Shown: piece by piece, positions 1-8,477 of the stretch
Numbering within the stretch: the first letter of the stretch is position 1
Layout of the letters: each line of letters starts with the position of its first letter
Source of the DNA: Enterobacter sp. Ag1
GTDB lineage: Bacteria > Pseudomonadota > Gammaproteobacteria > Enterobacterales > Enterobacteriaceae
DNA length: 64,000 nucleotides
Direction: 5' to 3'
NCBI GenBank assembly: GCA_000277545.1
Contig: AKXM01000008.1
Location: 1 to 64,000 of the forward strand
Notes under the pieces: model-generated
What the model saw: the letters and a program-made list of their open reading frames with translations, nothing else
What the model was told of the DNA's origin: nothing
Databases searched by the model: none
Position numbers and translations under genes: made by a program

Positions 1-70
1 GTAGTTCAGTCGGTAGAACGGCGGACTGTTAATCCGTATGTCACTGGTTCGAGTCCAGTCAGAGGAGCCA
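1..70 (+). tRNA. tRNA-Asn (anticodon GTT), 5' end cut by window
   Basis: Identical base for base to the 3' 70 nt of the complete copy at 12464-12539; only the first six bases lie outside the window. Anticodon GTT is at 28-30, followed by a normal T arm and a genome-encoded CCA end. A rho-independent hairpin follows at 81-109. It is one of two direct copies that bracket 12.4 kb. Confidence 0.97.
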
Positions 71-80
71 TATTTAAGAA

Positions 81-109
81 GCCTGCTTAGGAAACTAAGC
101 GGGCTTTTT
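81..109 (+). terminator. terminator of first tRNA-Asn
   Basis: A 10-bp stem (GCCTGCTTAG paired with CTAAGCGGGC, one G-U pair), GAAA tetraloop and T5 tail start 11 nt after the tRNA CCA end. The second tRNA-Asn is followed by a near-identical hairpin. Confidence 0.85.
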
Positions 110-137
110 GCTTTTCTAAGCTGACAAAATCTGGAAC

Positions 138-170
138 AAAAAAGCCCGCTTAATGCATATTAAGCGAGCT
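138..170 (-). terminator. terminator of puuP
   Basis: Read leftwards, 26 nt after the puuP stop, AGCTCGCTTAA pairs with TTAAGCGGGCT around a short loop and is followed by a T-rich tail. Its stem resembles the tRNA-Asn terminators, which may reflect shared origin or chance. Confidence 0.8.
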
Positions 171-195
171 TCTTCTTCTCTAACGCAACCTTCCC

Positions 196-1584
196 TTACT
201 CCCAGGCGCGCTCGGCCTTCGTGGCGTCAAACACCGGCGGTGGCCTGCGGAAGCGGCGGGTGAGGAAGGCCAGATACAGAATACCAACCGCCGCCCACAC
301 CAGCCCCAGCGTCAGGGACGTCACTTCCAGGTTTACCCACAGCACCGCCACCGTCGCCGCGCCAATCAGCGGCAGAATGAGGTAATGCAGCTTCTCGCGC
401 CAGGTTTTGTTGCGGCCTTCACGACGCCAGAAGTGGTTAAACACCGACAGATTCACGAAGGTAAAGGCCACCAGCGCGCCGAAGTTGATCAGCGCCGTCG
501 CCGTCACCAGGTCAAAGAACAGCGCGGACAGGGCCACGATCCCGACCATGATCACGTTCAGCGCCGGGGTGCGCCATTTCGGGTGCACGTAGCCGAAGTA
601 TTTTTCCGGGAAGACGTTGTCGCGGCCCATCACATAAAGCAGACGGGAAACGCTGGCGTGGGAGGCCAGCCCGGATGCCAAAGTGTTAACGAAGGTGGTG
701 CAGAGGAAAATCGACTGGAACAGCTTGCCGCCAACGTACAGCGCAATCTCAGGCAGCGCTGCGTCCGGGTTTTTAAAGCGGCTGATATCCGGGAAGAACA
801 GCTGCATAAAGAACGAGGCAACGATAAAGATAATGCCGCCGTAGGCCGCAGTCAGGAAAATAGCTTTCGGGATGGTGCGCGCCGCATCGGGCGTCTCTTC
901 CGACAGCGTGGTCACCGCATCGAAGCCGAGGAACGAGAAGCAGACTATCGTCGCGCCGGTAATCACCGGGATCAGGTGCGCATTTTCGCTGATAAACGGC
1001 TGCAGCGACCAGACGGTGCCCACGCCTTCGCCTTTGTGCAGCCCCTGCACCACCAGAATGATAAACACCACCATAATGGCGATTTGGACCAGCACAAACA
1101 GAGTGTTGAAGTTCGCCACCAGATTGACGCTCTTCAGGTTAGCCGCCGTCAGGATGCAGACAAAACCGACCACCCAGATCCACGGCGGGACTTCCGGGAA
1201 CAGCGCCGAAAGGTAGATTTTTGCCAGCAGGACGTTAATCATCGGCAGGAACAGATAATCCAGTAACGATGACCAGCCCACCATAAAGCCTACGTGCGGA
1301 CTAATGGCCTTTTGGGCGTAGGTATAAGCTGACCCGGCCTGCGGGAACTGGCGCACCAGTTTGCCGTAGCTGATGGCGGTAAACAGCACGCCCGCCAGCG
1401 CAAGCAGGTAGGATGCCGGGACGTGGCCGTCGCTGATGCCGGACACAATCCCGAAGGTATCAAACACCGACATCGGCGTGAGATAGGCCAGGCCCATCAC
1501 CACCACCTGCCAGAGTTTCAGAGATTTACGCAGCTGCGGTTTTCCCGCCTGCGAAACAATATCTGCGGAAGAGTTAGTCGCCAT
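196..1584 (-). CDS. puuP: putrescine importer PuuP (APC family)
   Basis: Inner-membrane putrescine/proton symporter that feeds the gamma-glutamylated putrescine pathway. The 462-residue protein matches E. coli PuuP (461 aa) nearly end to end by recall, with about 12 hydrophobic segments and the family stretches [16 protein letters not shown] and [12 protein letters not shown] near the N-terminus. The ATG at 1584 is chosen over an upstream alternative because it follows a GGGGGGA Shine-Dalgarno at about 8 nt and gives the E. coli N-terminus ([10 protein letters not shown]). It lies downstream of puuA on the same strand, separated by 378 nt that contain a candidate small frame overlapping its start. 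A paralogue, plaP, lies at 32028-33392. Expected to be repressed by PuuR. Confidence 0.95.
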   Translation of the reverse strand: MATNSSADIVSQAGKPQLRKSLKLWQVVVMGLAYLTPMSVFDTFGIVSGISDGHVPASYLLALAGVLFTAISYGKLVRQFPQAGSAYTYAQKAISPHVGFMVGWSSLLDYLFLPMINVLLAKIYLSALFPEVPPWIWVVGFVCILTAANLKSVNLVANFNTLFVLVQIAIMVVFIILVVQGLHKGEGVGTVWSLQPFISENAHLIPVITGATIVCFSFLGFDAVTTLSEETPDAARTIPKAIFLTAAYGGIIFIVASFFMQLFFPDISRFKNPDAALPEIALYVGGKLFQSIFLCTTFVNTLASGLASHASVSRLLYVMGRDNVFPEKYFGYVHPKWRTPALNVIMVGIVALSALFFDLVTATALINFGALVAFTFVNLSVFNHFWRREGRNKTWREKLHYLILPLIGAATVAVLWVNLEVTSLTLGLVWAAVGILYLAFLTRRFRRPPPVFDATKAERAWE

Positions 1585-1777
1585 GACGATGTCCCCCCAC
1601 GCGAATACAGGTTTGCGAAACGTTGTTCGTTCGGGCAAACCTGCTTAGCCTGGGGGTTAATCGTAACTGTCGGGGAACGGCAATGGGGTTCACGCAGGCC
1701 ACTGGCCCGTCGTTGTCAATACGGCAGCAGCGTTCGCCCTCGCCGTGCGGATATTTAAACATTTGCATCTGCATCAT
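1574..1777 (-). CDS. candidate small protein overlapping the puuP start
   Basis: I do not recognise this 67-codon frame. It is listed because its ATG (1777) follows a good Shine-Dalgarno, GAGGAAAT, and because its stop (TAA, 1576-1574) lies 8 nt inside puuP, an arrangement compatible with translational coupling. The product begins [18 protein letters not shown], has three cysteines in its first half (CC and VACVN) and no membrane segment. It sits in the otherwise gene-free 1585-1962 interval between puuA and puuP, which also holds a GTGCCCGGACAC palindrome near 1925. It could be a leader peptide, a small protein, or a chance frame in GC-rich DNA. Confidence 0.25.
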   Translation of the reverse strand: MMQMQMFKYPHGEGERCCRIDNDGPVACVNPIAVPRQLRLTPRLSRFARTNNVSQTCIRVGGHRHGD

Positions 1778-1962
1778 TTCATTTCCTCGTCGTACACATT
1801 GTCGTTAACTGAAGACCCGTTGCCGCCCGCGCTCCATTACGCGACTTCGGGAAATGGCAGGTTGCCCTGCAAAACGTCCGGCCTGGCTCCGCTCAGTCCG
1901 TATGATGCTACTTATTTATTCGCGTGCCCGGACACGTAAGCTCTGCCGGGCAGGCGCCACAC

Positions 1963-3381
1963 TCAGGCGTTTTTCAGCATCCACTCAATTTCAGTTTCTG
2001 TGATTAAACGCTCAAACTGCACCAGCTCATCGTGCTTGCACGCATGGAAAACGTGGCTGAAACGCTCGCCCAGCAGGTCGCGCAGACGATCGTTCTGGGT
2101 GAACTCCCACAGCGCGTCGCTCTGGCGGATCGGGAACGGCAGCCCTTCCTGCTCCAGCCCGTTGCCCTCTACCTCTTCCTGCAGCGGCAGGTCGTTATCC
2201 AGCCCATGTAAAATCCCGGCCAGAATAGTCGCCATCACCAGATACGGGTTGGCATCCGCCCCCGCCACGCGATACTCCACGCGATGGTTGTCTCTGTCGC
2301 CACAAGGAATACGCAGCGCCACGGTGCGGTTGTTATGCCCCCACGACGCCTGAGTCGGGACGTACATCCCCGGCTGGAAACGACGCCATGAATTCACGTT
2401 CGGGGCCAGCAGCGCCATAGAAGAAGGCATCAGGTGGATCATGCCCGCCAGCGCGCGCTTCAGCAGCGCTGAGTCTTCGCCGTCGGCGTCCGCCAGCACG
2501 TTTTCACCTTTGTTATTCAGCACGCTGATGTGGATATGCATCCCGCTGCCCGCATGCTCTTCATACGGCTTCGCCATAAAAGTGGCGTGCATCTTATGCT
2601 TCTCGGCGACAGTTCGCACCAGGCGTTTTAACGCCAGCGCATCATCGCAGGCATCCAGCACGTTATCGGTGTGGTGCAGGTTGATTTCGAACTGCCCCGG
2701 CGAGGCTTCCGCCACCGCGCCATCGGCGGGGATCAGCTGCAGGCGGGCCAGGTCGTCGATGTCGGTCAGCACGTCGGCGAAGTGGTTAAGGTTATCGACG
2801 GAGTAGACCTGGCTTTGGGTATTGCGATCGTCGGTGCCCGGCGCGCAGGGCGGCTGCAGGTAGCCTTCGGCGTCGCGCTGGCGGTCAATTAAATAGAACT
2901 CCAGCTCTACCGCTACCACGGGGAATAGACCACGCTGGCGCAGCTGCTGCCAGAGTCGGTTCAGCACGTTCCGCGGCTCAACGTCAAAGGGAGCGCCATC
3001 TTCATCCAGCATGGTCAGCATCATCTGGCCGATAAATTCCGGGTCAGCCGCCGAAGGGGTCAGCGTGCCCAGCACCGGCACGCAGCGGCGGTCCGGCTCG
3101 CCCAGCTCCTGCCCCAGCCCGGCCTCTTCTACTACGTTCCCGAGAATATCCATGGCAAACACGGACGCCGGGAAGTAACAGCCCTTCTCTACCTTACGCA
3201 GCCCGGCCACCGGAATACGTTTCCCCCGGAAGCAGCCGTTCAGGTCAGTGAGCAAGACATCGACATATTGGGTATTGGGATAACGTTCAAGGAAGGTATT
3301 CACTTCGCGTGCAAACGCGCTACTTCGTCTCTCTTCGGAATGCTGAACAAAATTCTCAACTTCTACGATATTGGTTTCCAT
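1963..3381 (-). CDS. puuA: gamma-glutamylputrescine synthetase PuuA
   Basis: ATP-dependent ligation of L-glutamate to putrescine, the first cytoplasmic step of the Puu pathway. The 472-residue length equals E. coli PuuA. The sequence has the glutamine-synthetase beta-grasp N-domain followed by the catalytic domain with metal and substrate motifs EFYLIDRQRDAEGYLQPP, GQFEINLHHTDNV and GSGMHIHIS. The start METNIVEVENF is the E. coli one. It is divergent from puuD across 212 nt that carry a candidate PuuR site, and is followed at a distance by puuP on the same strand. No lesions were seen. Confidence 0.96.
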   Translation of the reverse strand: METNIVEVENFVQHSEERRSSAFAREVNTFLERYPNTQYVDVLLTDLNGCFRGKRIPVAGLRKVEKGCYFPASVFAMDILGNVVEEAGLGQELGEPDRRCVPVLGTLTPSAADPEFIGQMMLTMLDEDGAPFDVEPRNVLNRLWQQLRQRGLFPVVAVELEFYLIDRQRDAEGYLQPPCAPGTDDRNTQSQVYSVDNLNHFADVLTDIDDLARLQLIPADGAVAEASPGQFEINLHHTDNVLDACDDALALKRLVRTVAEKHKMHATFMAKPYEEHAGSGMHIHISVLNNKGENVLADADGEDSALLKRALAGMIHLMPSSMALLAPNVNSWRRFQPGMYVPTQASWGHNNRTVALRIPCGDRDNHRVEYRVAGADANPYLVMATILAGILHGLDNDLPLQEEVEGNGLEQEGLPFPIRQSDALWEFTQNDRLRDLLGERFSHVFHACKHDELVQFERLITETEIEWMLKNA

Positions 3382-3426
3382 GATTCACCGCCGTTGCGTT
3401 GGATGCCGGTCGCTGATGTCGACCGT

Positions 3427-3441
3427 TAAATATAATGTCCA
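3427..3441. promoter_or_regulatory. candidate PuuR operator in the puuA-puuD divergent region
   Basis: The 15-mer TAAATATAATGTCCA matches 12 of 15 positions of the E. coli PuuR site as I remember it (AAAATATAATGAACA). A weaker variant, AAAATATTGAAC, lies at 3524-3535, nearer puuD. The position between the divergent puuA and puuD fits repression of both by the PuuR encoded here. A TTGACA-like -35 for puuA lies on the minus strand at 3472-3477. Confidence 0.45.
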
Positions 3442-3593
3442 CTTATCGACAATGGTGTGAAACAAAATGTTTGTCAAATGTTAATTTAAGTTTGCAAGAC
3501 AGTTAAACCGCTGCTAAGTTGAGAAAATATTGAACGGAAATGGCCAACATGGAATCGTTTGGAAATAATTTAGTCCAGAATGTGAGGTTGATC

Positions 3594-4358
3594 ATGGTCG
3601 ATATATTTGACAAGCCATTAATCGGCGTTGTGATGTGCAGAAACAGGCTTAAGGGTCATCTGACCCAAACATTGCAAGAAAAGTACCTGAACGCGGTATT
3701 GAATGCAGGCGGCTTGCCCATTGCCCTGCCCCACGCGCTGGCAGAGCCGGAACTGCTGGAAGCGCTGCTGCCAAAACTGGACGGGATCTTCCTGCCGGGC
3801 AGCCCCAGCAACGTGCAGCCGCACCTCTATGGTGAAAACGGCGATGAGCCTGACGCCGACCCCGGGCGTGATGAACTGAGCATGGCGCTTATCGCCGCCG
3901 GGCTCAAAAGGCGCATCCCCATTTTCGCCATCTGCCGGGGTTTACAGGAACTTGTTGTCGCCACCGGCGGGACTCTGTATCGTCGCCTGAGCGATCGTCC
4001 CGAGTTTCTGGAGCACCGTGAAGATCCGGAACTCCCGGTGGAGCAGCAGTATGCCCCATCACACGAAGTCCAGGTTCATGAGGGAGGATTGCTTTCGCAG
4101 TTGATACCGGGCTGCAACACGTTTTGGGTGAATTCATTACATGGCCAGGGAGCGAAAACGCTGGGTCCGCTGCTGCGCGTCGAGGCGCGTTCACAGGATG
4201 GTCTGGTGGAGGCCGCGAGCGTTCACGATCATCCTTTTGCCCTCGGGGTTCAGTGGCATCCGGAATGGAACAGTAGCGAATATGCACTATCGCGTTTGTT
4301 GCTTGAGGGTTTTATCACCGCCAGTCAGAACCACCTCGCTGAAAAGCAGCGGCTCTGA
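3594..4358 (+). CDS. puuD: gamma-glutamyl-gamma-aminobutyrate hydrolase PuuD
   Basis: Class I glutamine-amidotransferase-like hydrolase that releases GABA and glutamate from gamma-Glu-GABA. The catalytic triad is visible: Cys114 in AICRGLQEL, and His222 and Glu224 in QWHPEW. The ATG at 3594 follows GAGG by 6 nt and gives 254 residues, exactly the E. coli length; upstream in-frame ATGs lack such a site. It heads the puuD-puuR-puuC-puuB set and is divergent from puuA. puuR follows after 25 nt. Confidence 0.95.
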   Translation: MVDIFDKPLIGVVMCRNRLKGHLTQTLQEKYLNAVLNAGGLPIALPHALAEPELLEALLPKLDGIFLPGSPSNVQPHLYGENGDEPDADPGRDELSMALIAAGLKRRIPIFAICRGLQELVVATGGTLYRRLSDRPEFLEHREDPELPVEQQYAPSHEVQVHEGGLLSQLIPGCNTFWVNSLHGQGAKTLGPLLRVEARSQDGLVEAASVHDHPFALGVQWHPEWNSSEYALSRLLLEGFITASQNHLAEKQRL

Positions 4359-4383
4359 CCACTACCGTTAAGGAAATGCCATT

Positions 4384-4941
4384 ATGAGCGATGACGGCCT
4401 GGCGCCGGGTAAACGTTTGTCAGCGATCCGCCAGCAACTGGGTCTCTCTCAACGTCGTGCCGCCGAACTGTCTGGATTAACGCATAGCGCCATCAGCACC
4501 ATAGAACAGGACAAAGTCAGTCCTGCTATCAGTACGCTGCAGAAGCTGCTGAAAGTCTACGGGCTGTCGCTCTCCGAGTTCTTCGCGGAACCGGAAAAAC
4601 CTGATGAGCCGCAGGTCGTGATTAATTACGACGATCTGATTGAAATAGGCAGTCAGGGTGTTTCAATGAAATTAATACACAATGGGAATCCTAACCGTAC
4701 GCTGGCGATGATCATTGAGACCTATCAGCCGGGAACCACCACCGGCGAGAGGATCAAACACCAGGGTGAGGAGACAGGCACGATACTGGAAGGTGAAGTG
4801 GTTTTGACCGTAAACGGCCAGACCTGGCACCTGGTTGCGGGGCAAAGCTATGCCATTAATACCGGCATGCCGCACAGCTTCAGCAACACCTCGGCAGGCA
4901 TCTGCCGCATTATCAGCGCCCATACCCCCACCACGTTCTAA
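4384..4941 (+). CDS. puuR: HTH-cupin repressor PuuR
   Basis: Repressor of the puu genes, relieved by putrescine in E. coli. It has 185 residues, as in E. coli. An XRE-type helix-turn-helix covers roughly residues 8-65 (ending around STLQKLLKVYGLSLSEFF), and a cupin sensor domain covers about 105-180 (GEETGTILEGEVVLTVNG and the PHSF motif). The start follows AAGGAA. A hairpin just after the stop may partly separate it from puuC. Confidence 0.95.
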   Translation: MSDDGLAPGKRLSAIRQQLGLSQRRAAELSGLTHSAISTIEQDKVSPAISTLQKLLKVYGLSLSEFFAEPEKPDEPQVVINYDDLIEIGSQGVSMKLIHNGNPNRTLAMIIETYQPGTTTGERIKHQGEETGTILEGEVVLTVNGQTWHLVAGQSYAINTGMPHSFSNTSAGICRIISAHTPTTF

Positions 4942-4949
4942 TTATTTTC

Positions 4950-4972
4950 AGGCCTGAGTAATCAGGCCTTAT
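4950..4972 (+). terminator. hairpin between puuR and puuC, weak terminator
   Basis: AGGCCTGA pairs perfectly with TCAGGCCT around GTAA, 9 nt after the puuR stop, followed only by TATTT. It may attenuate read-through into puuC; the 137-nt gap leaves room for a separate puuC promoter. Confidence 0.5.
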
Positions 4973-5078
4973 TTCAAAACCTTTTTTAACAGGACTTATT
5001 TCCTGGGGCTTTTTGCAGCCCAAATTTGCCTGAAGAACCCAGTAAGGCCATTTATCCGATTGAATAAAAGGAGTCATC

Positions 5079-6572
5079 ATGGACTTTCAGCATCTTAATT
5101 ACTGGCAGGAGAAAGCCAAAAATACCTCGCCGGAAACGCGCTTGTTTATTAACGGCGAATATTGCGCGGCACAGGACGGCGAAACATTTAGTACCGTCGA
5201 TCCTTTTGCCCAGCGTGACCTTGCCGAAGTGGCACGAGGCAAAAAAGCGGACGTCGATATTGCGGTGAAGGCCGCCCGCGATGTCTTTGATCGCGGTGAC
5301 TGGGCGCAGGCTTCCCCGGCCAAACGCAAAGCCGTGCTCGGCAGGCTGGCGGATTTAATGGAGCAGCATCGCGAGGAGCTGGCGCTGCTGGAAACGCTCG
5401 ACACCGGCAAACCTATTCGCCATAGCCTGCGCGATGATATTCCGGGCAGCGCCCGCGCTATTCGCTGGTACGCCGAGGCCATCGACAAAGTCTACGGCGA
5501 AGTAGCCACCACCGGCGTCAACGAACTGGCGCTGATTGTGCGCGAACCCATTGGCGTAATTGCCGCCGTTGTGCCGTGGAACTTCCCGCTGCTGCTGGCC
5601 TGCTGGAAGCTAGGCCCGGCGCTGGCGGCGGGCAACAGCGTGATCCTTAAACCTTCTGAAAAATCACCGCTGTCGGCAATTCGTCTTGCGGCGCTGGCTA
5701 AAGAAGCTGGCCTGCCGGATGGCGTGTTTAACGTCGTGACCGGGTTTGGTCACGAAGCGGGCCAGGCGTTGGCTCAGCACCCGGACGTGGACGTGATTAC
5801 CTTCACCGGCTCCACCCGCACCGGTAAACAGCTGCTGAAAGATGCGGGCGACAGCAACATGAAACGCGTCTGGCTCGAAGCCGGCGGGAAAAGCGCCAAT
5901 ATCGTTTTTGCCGACTGCCCGGATCTGCACAAAGCCGCGGCAACCACCGCCGCCGGTATTTTCTATAACCAGGGCCAGGTTTGCATCGCCGGGACTCGCC
6001 TGCTGCTGGAAGAGAGCATCGCCGACGAGTTTATTGCCCTGCTGAAAGAGCAGGCAAAAAACTGGCAGCCCGGCAACCCGCTCGACCCGGAAACCACCAT
6101 GGGGACGCTGATCGACTGCGCCCACGCCGACAACGTTCACGGCTTTATTCGCGACGGGGAAAACCAGGGCAAGCTGGCGCTCGACGGGCGGAACAACGCT
6201 CACCCGGCGGCTATCGGCCCGACGATTTTTACCGATACGGCGGCGGATGCGCGTGTGGGCCGGGAAGAGATCTTCGGCCCGGTGCTCGTCGTCACCCGTT
6301 TCACCTCCGAAGCCCAGGCGCTCGCCCTTGCCAACGACAGCGATTATGGCCTTGGTGCTGCCGTTTGGACCCGGGATCTCTCCCGCGCCCACCGCATGAG
6401 CCGCAGCCTTAAAGCCGGTTCCGTTTTCGTCAATAACTACAACGACGGCGATATGACCGTCCCGTTCGGCGGCTACAAGCAGAGCGGCAACGGCCGCGAT
6501 AAATCCCTGCATGCCCTTGAGAAATTTAGCGAACTGAAAACCATCTGGATTGCCCTGGAGCCTTCATCATGA
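5079..6572 (+). CDS. puuC: gamma-glutamyl-gamma-aminobutyraldehyde dehydrogenase PuuC
   Basis: NAD(P)-dependent oxidation of gamma-Glu-gamma-aminobutyraldehyde to gamma-Glu-GABA. It is a 497-residue ALDH-superfamily protein (E. coli 495). The oxyanion Asn168 is in VVPWNFP, the Rossmann glycine motif is GSTRTGK at 244-250, Glu267 is the general base (WLEAGGKS) and Cys302 the nucleophile (GQVCIAG). AAGGAG precedes the ATG. Its stop overlaps the puuB start (ATGA), so the two are probably translationally coupled. In metabolic order it acts between PuuB and PuuD. Confidence 0.96.
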   Translation: MDFQHLNYWQEKAKNTSPETRLFINGEYCAAQDGETFSTVDPFAQRDLAEVARGKKADVDIAVKAARDVFDRGDWAQASPAKRKAVLGRLADLMEQHREELALLETLDTGKPIRHSLRDDIPGSARAIRWYAEAIDKVYGEVATTGVNELALIVREPIGVIAAVVPWNFPLLLACWKLGPALAAGNSVILKPSEKSPLSAIRLAALAKEAGLPDGVFNVVTGFGHEAGQALAQHPDVDVITFTGSTRTGKQLLKDAGDSNMKRVWLEAGGKSANIVFADCPDLHKAAATTAAGIFYNQGQVCIAGTRLLLEESIADEFIALLKEQAKNWQPGNPLDPETTMGTLIDCAHADNVHGFIRDGENQGKLALDGRNNAHPAAIGPTIFTDTAADARVGREEIFGPVLVVTRFTSEAQALALANDSDYGLGAAVWTRDLSRAHRMSRSLKAGSVFVNNYNDGDMTVPFGGYKQSGNGRDKSLHALEKFSELKTIWIALEPSS

Positions 6573-7849
6573 CTGAACATACCACCAGCTATTACGCGGC
6601 CAGCGCCAACCACTATGAGCCGTTCCCACAGCTGAATGAATCCGTGACCTGCGACGTGTGCGTGGTTGGCGGCGGCTATACCGGCCTTTCGTCTGCGCTG
6701 CATCTGTCTGAAATGGGTTATGACGTGGTGCTGCTGGAGTCTGCACGCATCGGCTTTGGTGCCAGCGGGCGCAACGGCGGGCAACTGGTGAACTCCTACA
6801 GCCGCGACATCGACGTGATTGAGCGCCGCTATGGCCCGGAAGCGGCCAAAATGCTCGGCAGTATGATGTTCGAAGGCGGGGAAATTATTCGCGAGCGCAT
6901 CAAGCGCTACCAGATTGACTGTGATTATCGTCCGGGCGGTCTGTTTGTGGCGATGAACCATAAGCAAATGGAAACCCTCGAAGAGCAAAAGGCCAACTGG
7001 GAGCGCTACGGCAACACCCAGCTTGAACTGCTGGACGCCAGCGAACTGAAGCGGGAAGTGAACAGCGACCGCTACGTCGGCGCTCTGCTCGACCACAGCG
7101 GCGGCCATATTCACCCGCTCAACCTGGCCATTGGCGAGGCTAATGCAATTCGCCTGAACGGTGGGCGCATTTTCGAACAGTCCCCGGTGACCCACATTGA
7201 GCACGCCAGCCCGGCCATCGTCAGCACGGAGAAAGGCAAGGTCACGGCGAAGTACGTGATCGTCGCCGGGAACGCTTATCTCGGCAATAAACTCGAACCT
7301 GAACTGGCGAAGCGCAGCATGCCGTGCGGCACGCAGGTGCTGACCACCGAGCCGCTGGGAGAAGATCTCGCCCGCTCGCTGATCCCCAAAAATTACTGTG
7401 TGGAAGATTGTAACTACCTGCTGGATTACTACCGCCTGACCGCCGATAACCGCCTGCTGTACGGCGGCGGCGTGGTGTACGGCGCCCGTGACCCGGCGGA
7501 TATTGAACGCCTGGTGATGCCCAACCTGCTGAAAACCTTCCCACAGCTGAAAGGCGTGAAGATTGACTACAGCTGGACCGGGAACTTCCTGCTAACCCTG
7601 TCTCGCCTGCCGCAGGTGGGCCGTCTGGATAAGAATATTTACTACAGTCAGGGCTGCAGCGGGCACGGTGTGACCTATACCCACCTGGCCGGCCGCCTGA
7701 TTGCAGAGCTGCTGCGCGGCGATGCGGAGCGCTTCAATGCCTTCGCCAACCTGCCGCATTACCCGTTCCCGGGTGGCCGCACGTTCCGCATCCCGTTTAC
7801 CGCGATGGGCGCGGCTTACTACAGTCTTCGCGATCGCCTTGGGGTTTAA
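6569..7849 (+). CDS. puuB: gamma-glutamylputrescine oxidase PuuB
   Basis: FAD-dependent oxidase that converts gamma-glutamylputrescine to the aldehyde, with release of ammonia and H2O2. The 426 residues equal the E. coli length. The dinucleotide motif VGGGYTGL is at 33-40, with Glu57 ending the beta-alpha-beta fold, followed by GFGASGRNGG, typical of the DAO family. It overlaps puuC by 4 nt. It is the last gene of the set here: a strong terminator follows at 7909, and the aminotransferase puuE, next in E. coli, is absent. Confidence 0.96.
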   Translation: MTEHTTSYYAASANHYEPFPQLNESVTCDVCVVGGGYTGLSSALHLSEMGYDVVLLESARIGFGASGRNGGQLVNSYSRDIDVIERRYGPEAAKMLGSMMFEGGEIIRERIKRYQIDCDYRPGGLFVAMNHKQMETLEEQKANWERYGNTQLELLDASELKREVNSDRYVGALLDHSGGHIHPLNLAIGEANAIRLNGGRIFEQSPVTHIEHASPAIVSTEKGKVTAKYVIVAGNAYLGNKLEPELAKRSMPCGTQVLTTEPLGEDLARSLIPKNYCVEDCNYLLDYYRLTADNRLLYGGGVVYGARDPADIERLVMPNLLKTFPQLKGVKIDYSWTGNFLLTLSRLPQVGRLDKNIYYSQGCSGHGVTYTHLAGRLIAELLRGDAERFNAFANLPHYPFPGGRTFRIPFTAMGAAYYSLRDRLGV

Positions 7850-7908
7850 TTTGCCTTCGCTATTGCGCTAAAGGCTCAGCGACGCTGGGTCTGATGAGCA
7901 ATAACCCG

Positions 7909-7941
7909 ACGCACGGAGCGATCCCCTCCGTGCGTTTTTTT
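7909..7941 (+). terminator. puuB terminator
   Basis: ACGCACGGAG pairs with CTCCGTGCGT (10 bp) around a 7-nt loop and runs into T7. It ends the puuDRCB transcript. Confidence 0.9.
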
Positions 7942-8172
7942 ATTAGCGGCCCACCGTTTTATAGCCACCAAAACTTCACGTTGCCGCAGATTAATGAAAG
8001 AAAAAAATAAGCTGGCTGATATTAATTTACAGTCAATAACACCCGGATATTACCAGCCAGAATTTTTGAAAGTCTTCATCAATAATGCCATCTGTTCATT
8101 GCCCGGACGGCAACCTAACATGCAACGCATCAACCGAAACCTTGTTTAATTATTCACAATGAGAGATTTATT
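7942..8172. other. gene-free interval after puuB
   Basis: Together with 7850-7908 this is a 323-nt stretch without a gene. I see the puuB terminator, then AT-rich DNA leading to the GAGAG ribosome-binding site of the next gene. No trace of puuE coding sequence is visible on either strand. Confidence 0.6.
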
Positions 8173-8433
8173 ATGATGCGTAAACTGATTAATTCCGCCC
8201 TTGCCCTTACCGTATTTACCGCCCTTAGCGGCACGGCTTTAGCCGCCACCGAAGTCCAGTCAACCACCGCCGGCCAGCGCATGGGCTATGTTTCAGTCAC
8301 CGGTGCCACAACGCTTGACGAGGCCGTTAACAAACTTGCCGATAAAGCCAGCCAGGCCGGGGCAACCGAATTTAAAGTCACGTCGGCAGGCGGAAATAAT
8401 AAACTTTACGCTACGGCAATATTATTCAAATAA
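8173..8433 (+). CDS. secreted DUF1471 (YhcN/BhsA-type) small protein
   Basis: An 86-residue protein with a clear Sec signal peptide: a KLINSALALTVFTALSG core cleaved after ALA (about residue 24), leaving a mature protein of about 62 residues. The mature part has the DUF1471 pattern, GYVSVTGATTLDEAV, a helix of alternating K/A residues, then EFKVTSAGG and a YATAILFK ending. The family (YhcN, BhsA, McbA and relatives) is periplasmic or surface-associated and often induced by acid, oxidative or envelope stress. Which paralogue this is cannot be told. The start could also be the next codon (8176). Monocistronic, with a terminator shared with erfK. Confidence 0.85.
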   Translation: MMRKLINSALALTVFTALSGTALAATEVQSTTAGQRMGYVSVTGATTLDEAVNKLADKASQAGATEFKVTSAGGNNKLYATAILFK

Positions 8434-8435
8434 AA

Positions 8436-8465
8436 AAAAGCTCGCAACGCGCGAGCTTTTCTTTT
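8436..8465. terminator. bidirectional terminator between DUF1471 gene and erfK
   Basis: AAAAGCTCGC pairs with GCGAGCTTTT around AACGC, with T-rich tails in both directions between the two convergent genes. Confidence 0.85.
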
Positions 8466-8477
8466 TCTTACTGATTA

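Noticed and set aside
385..1266. Long plus-strand open frame antisense to puuP
   Set aside because: Shadow of a GC-rich gene: composition rich in Arg, His and Gln, no ribosome-binding site, while the other strand is a clear PuuP.
1900..1962. REP-like palindromic element after puuA
   Set aside because: GTGCCCGGACAC and GCCGGGCAGGC look palindromic, but I cannot match them to a REP consensus and see no second copy.
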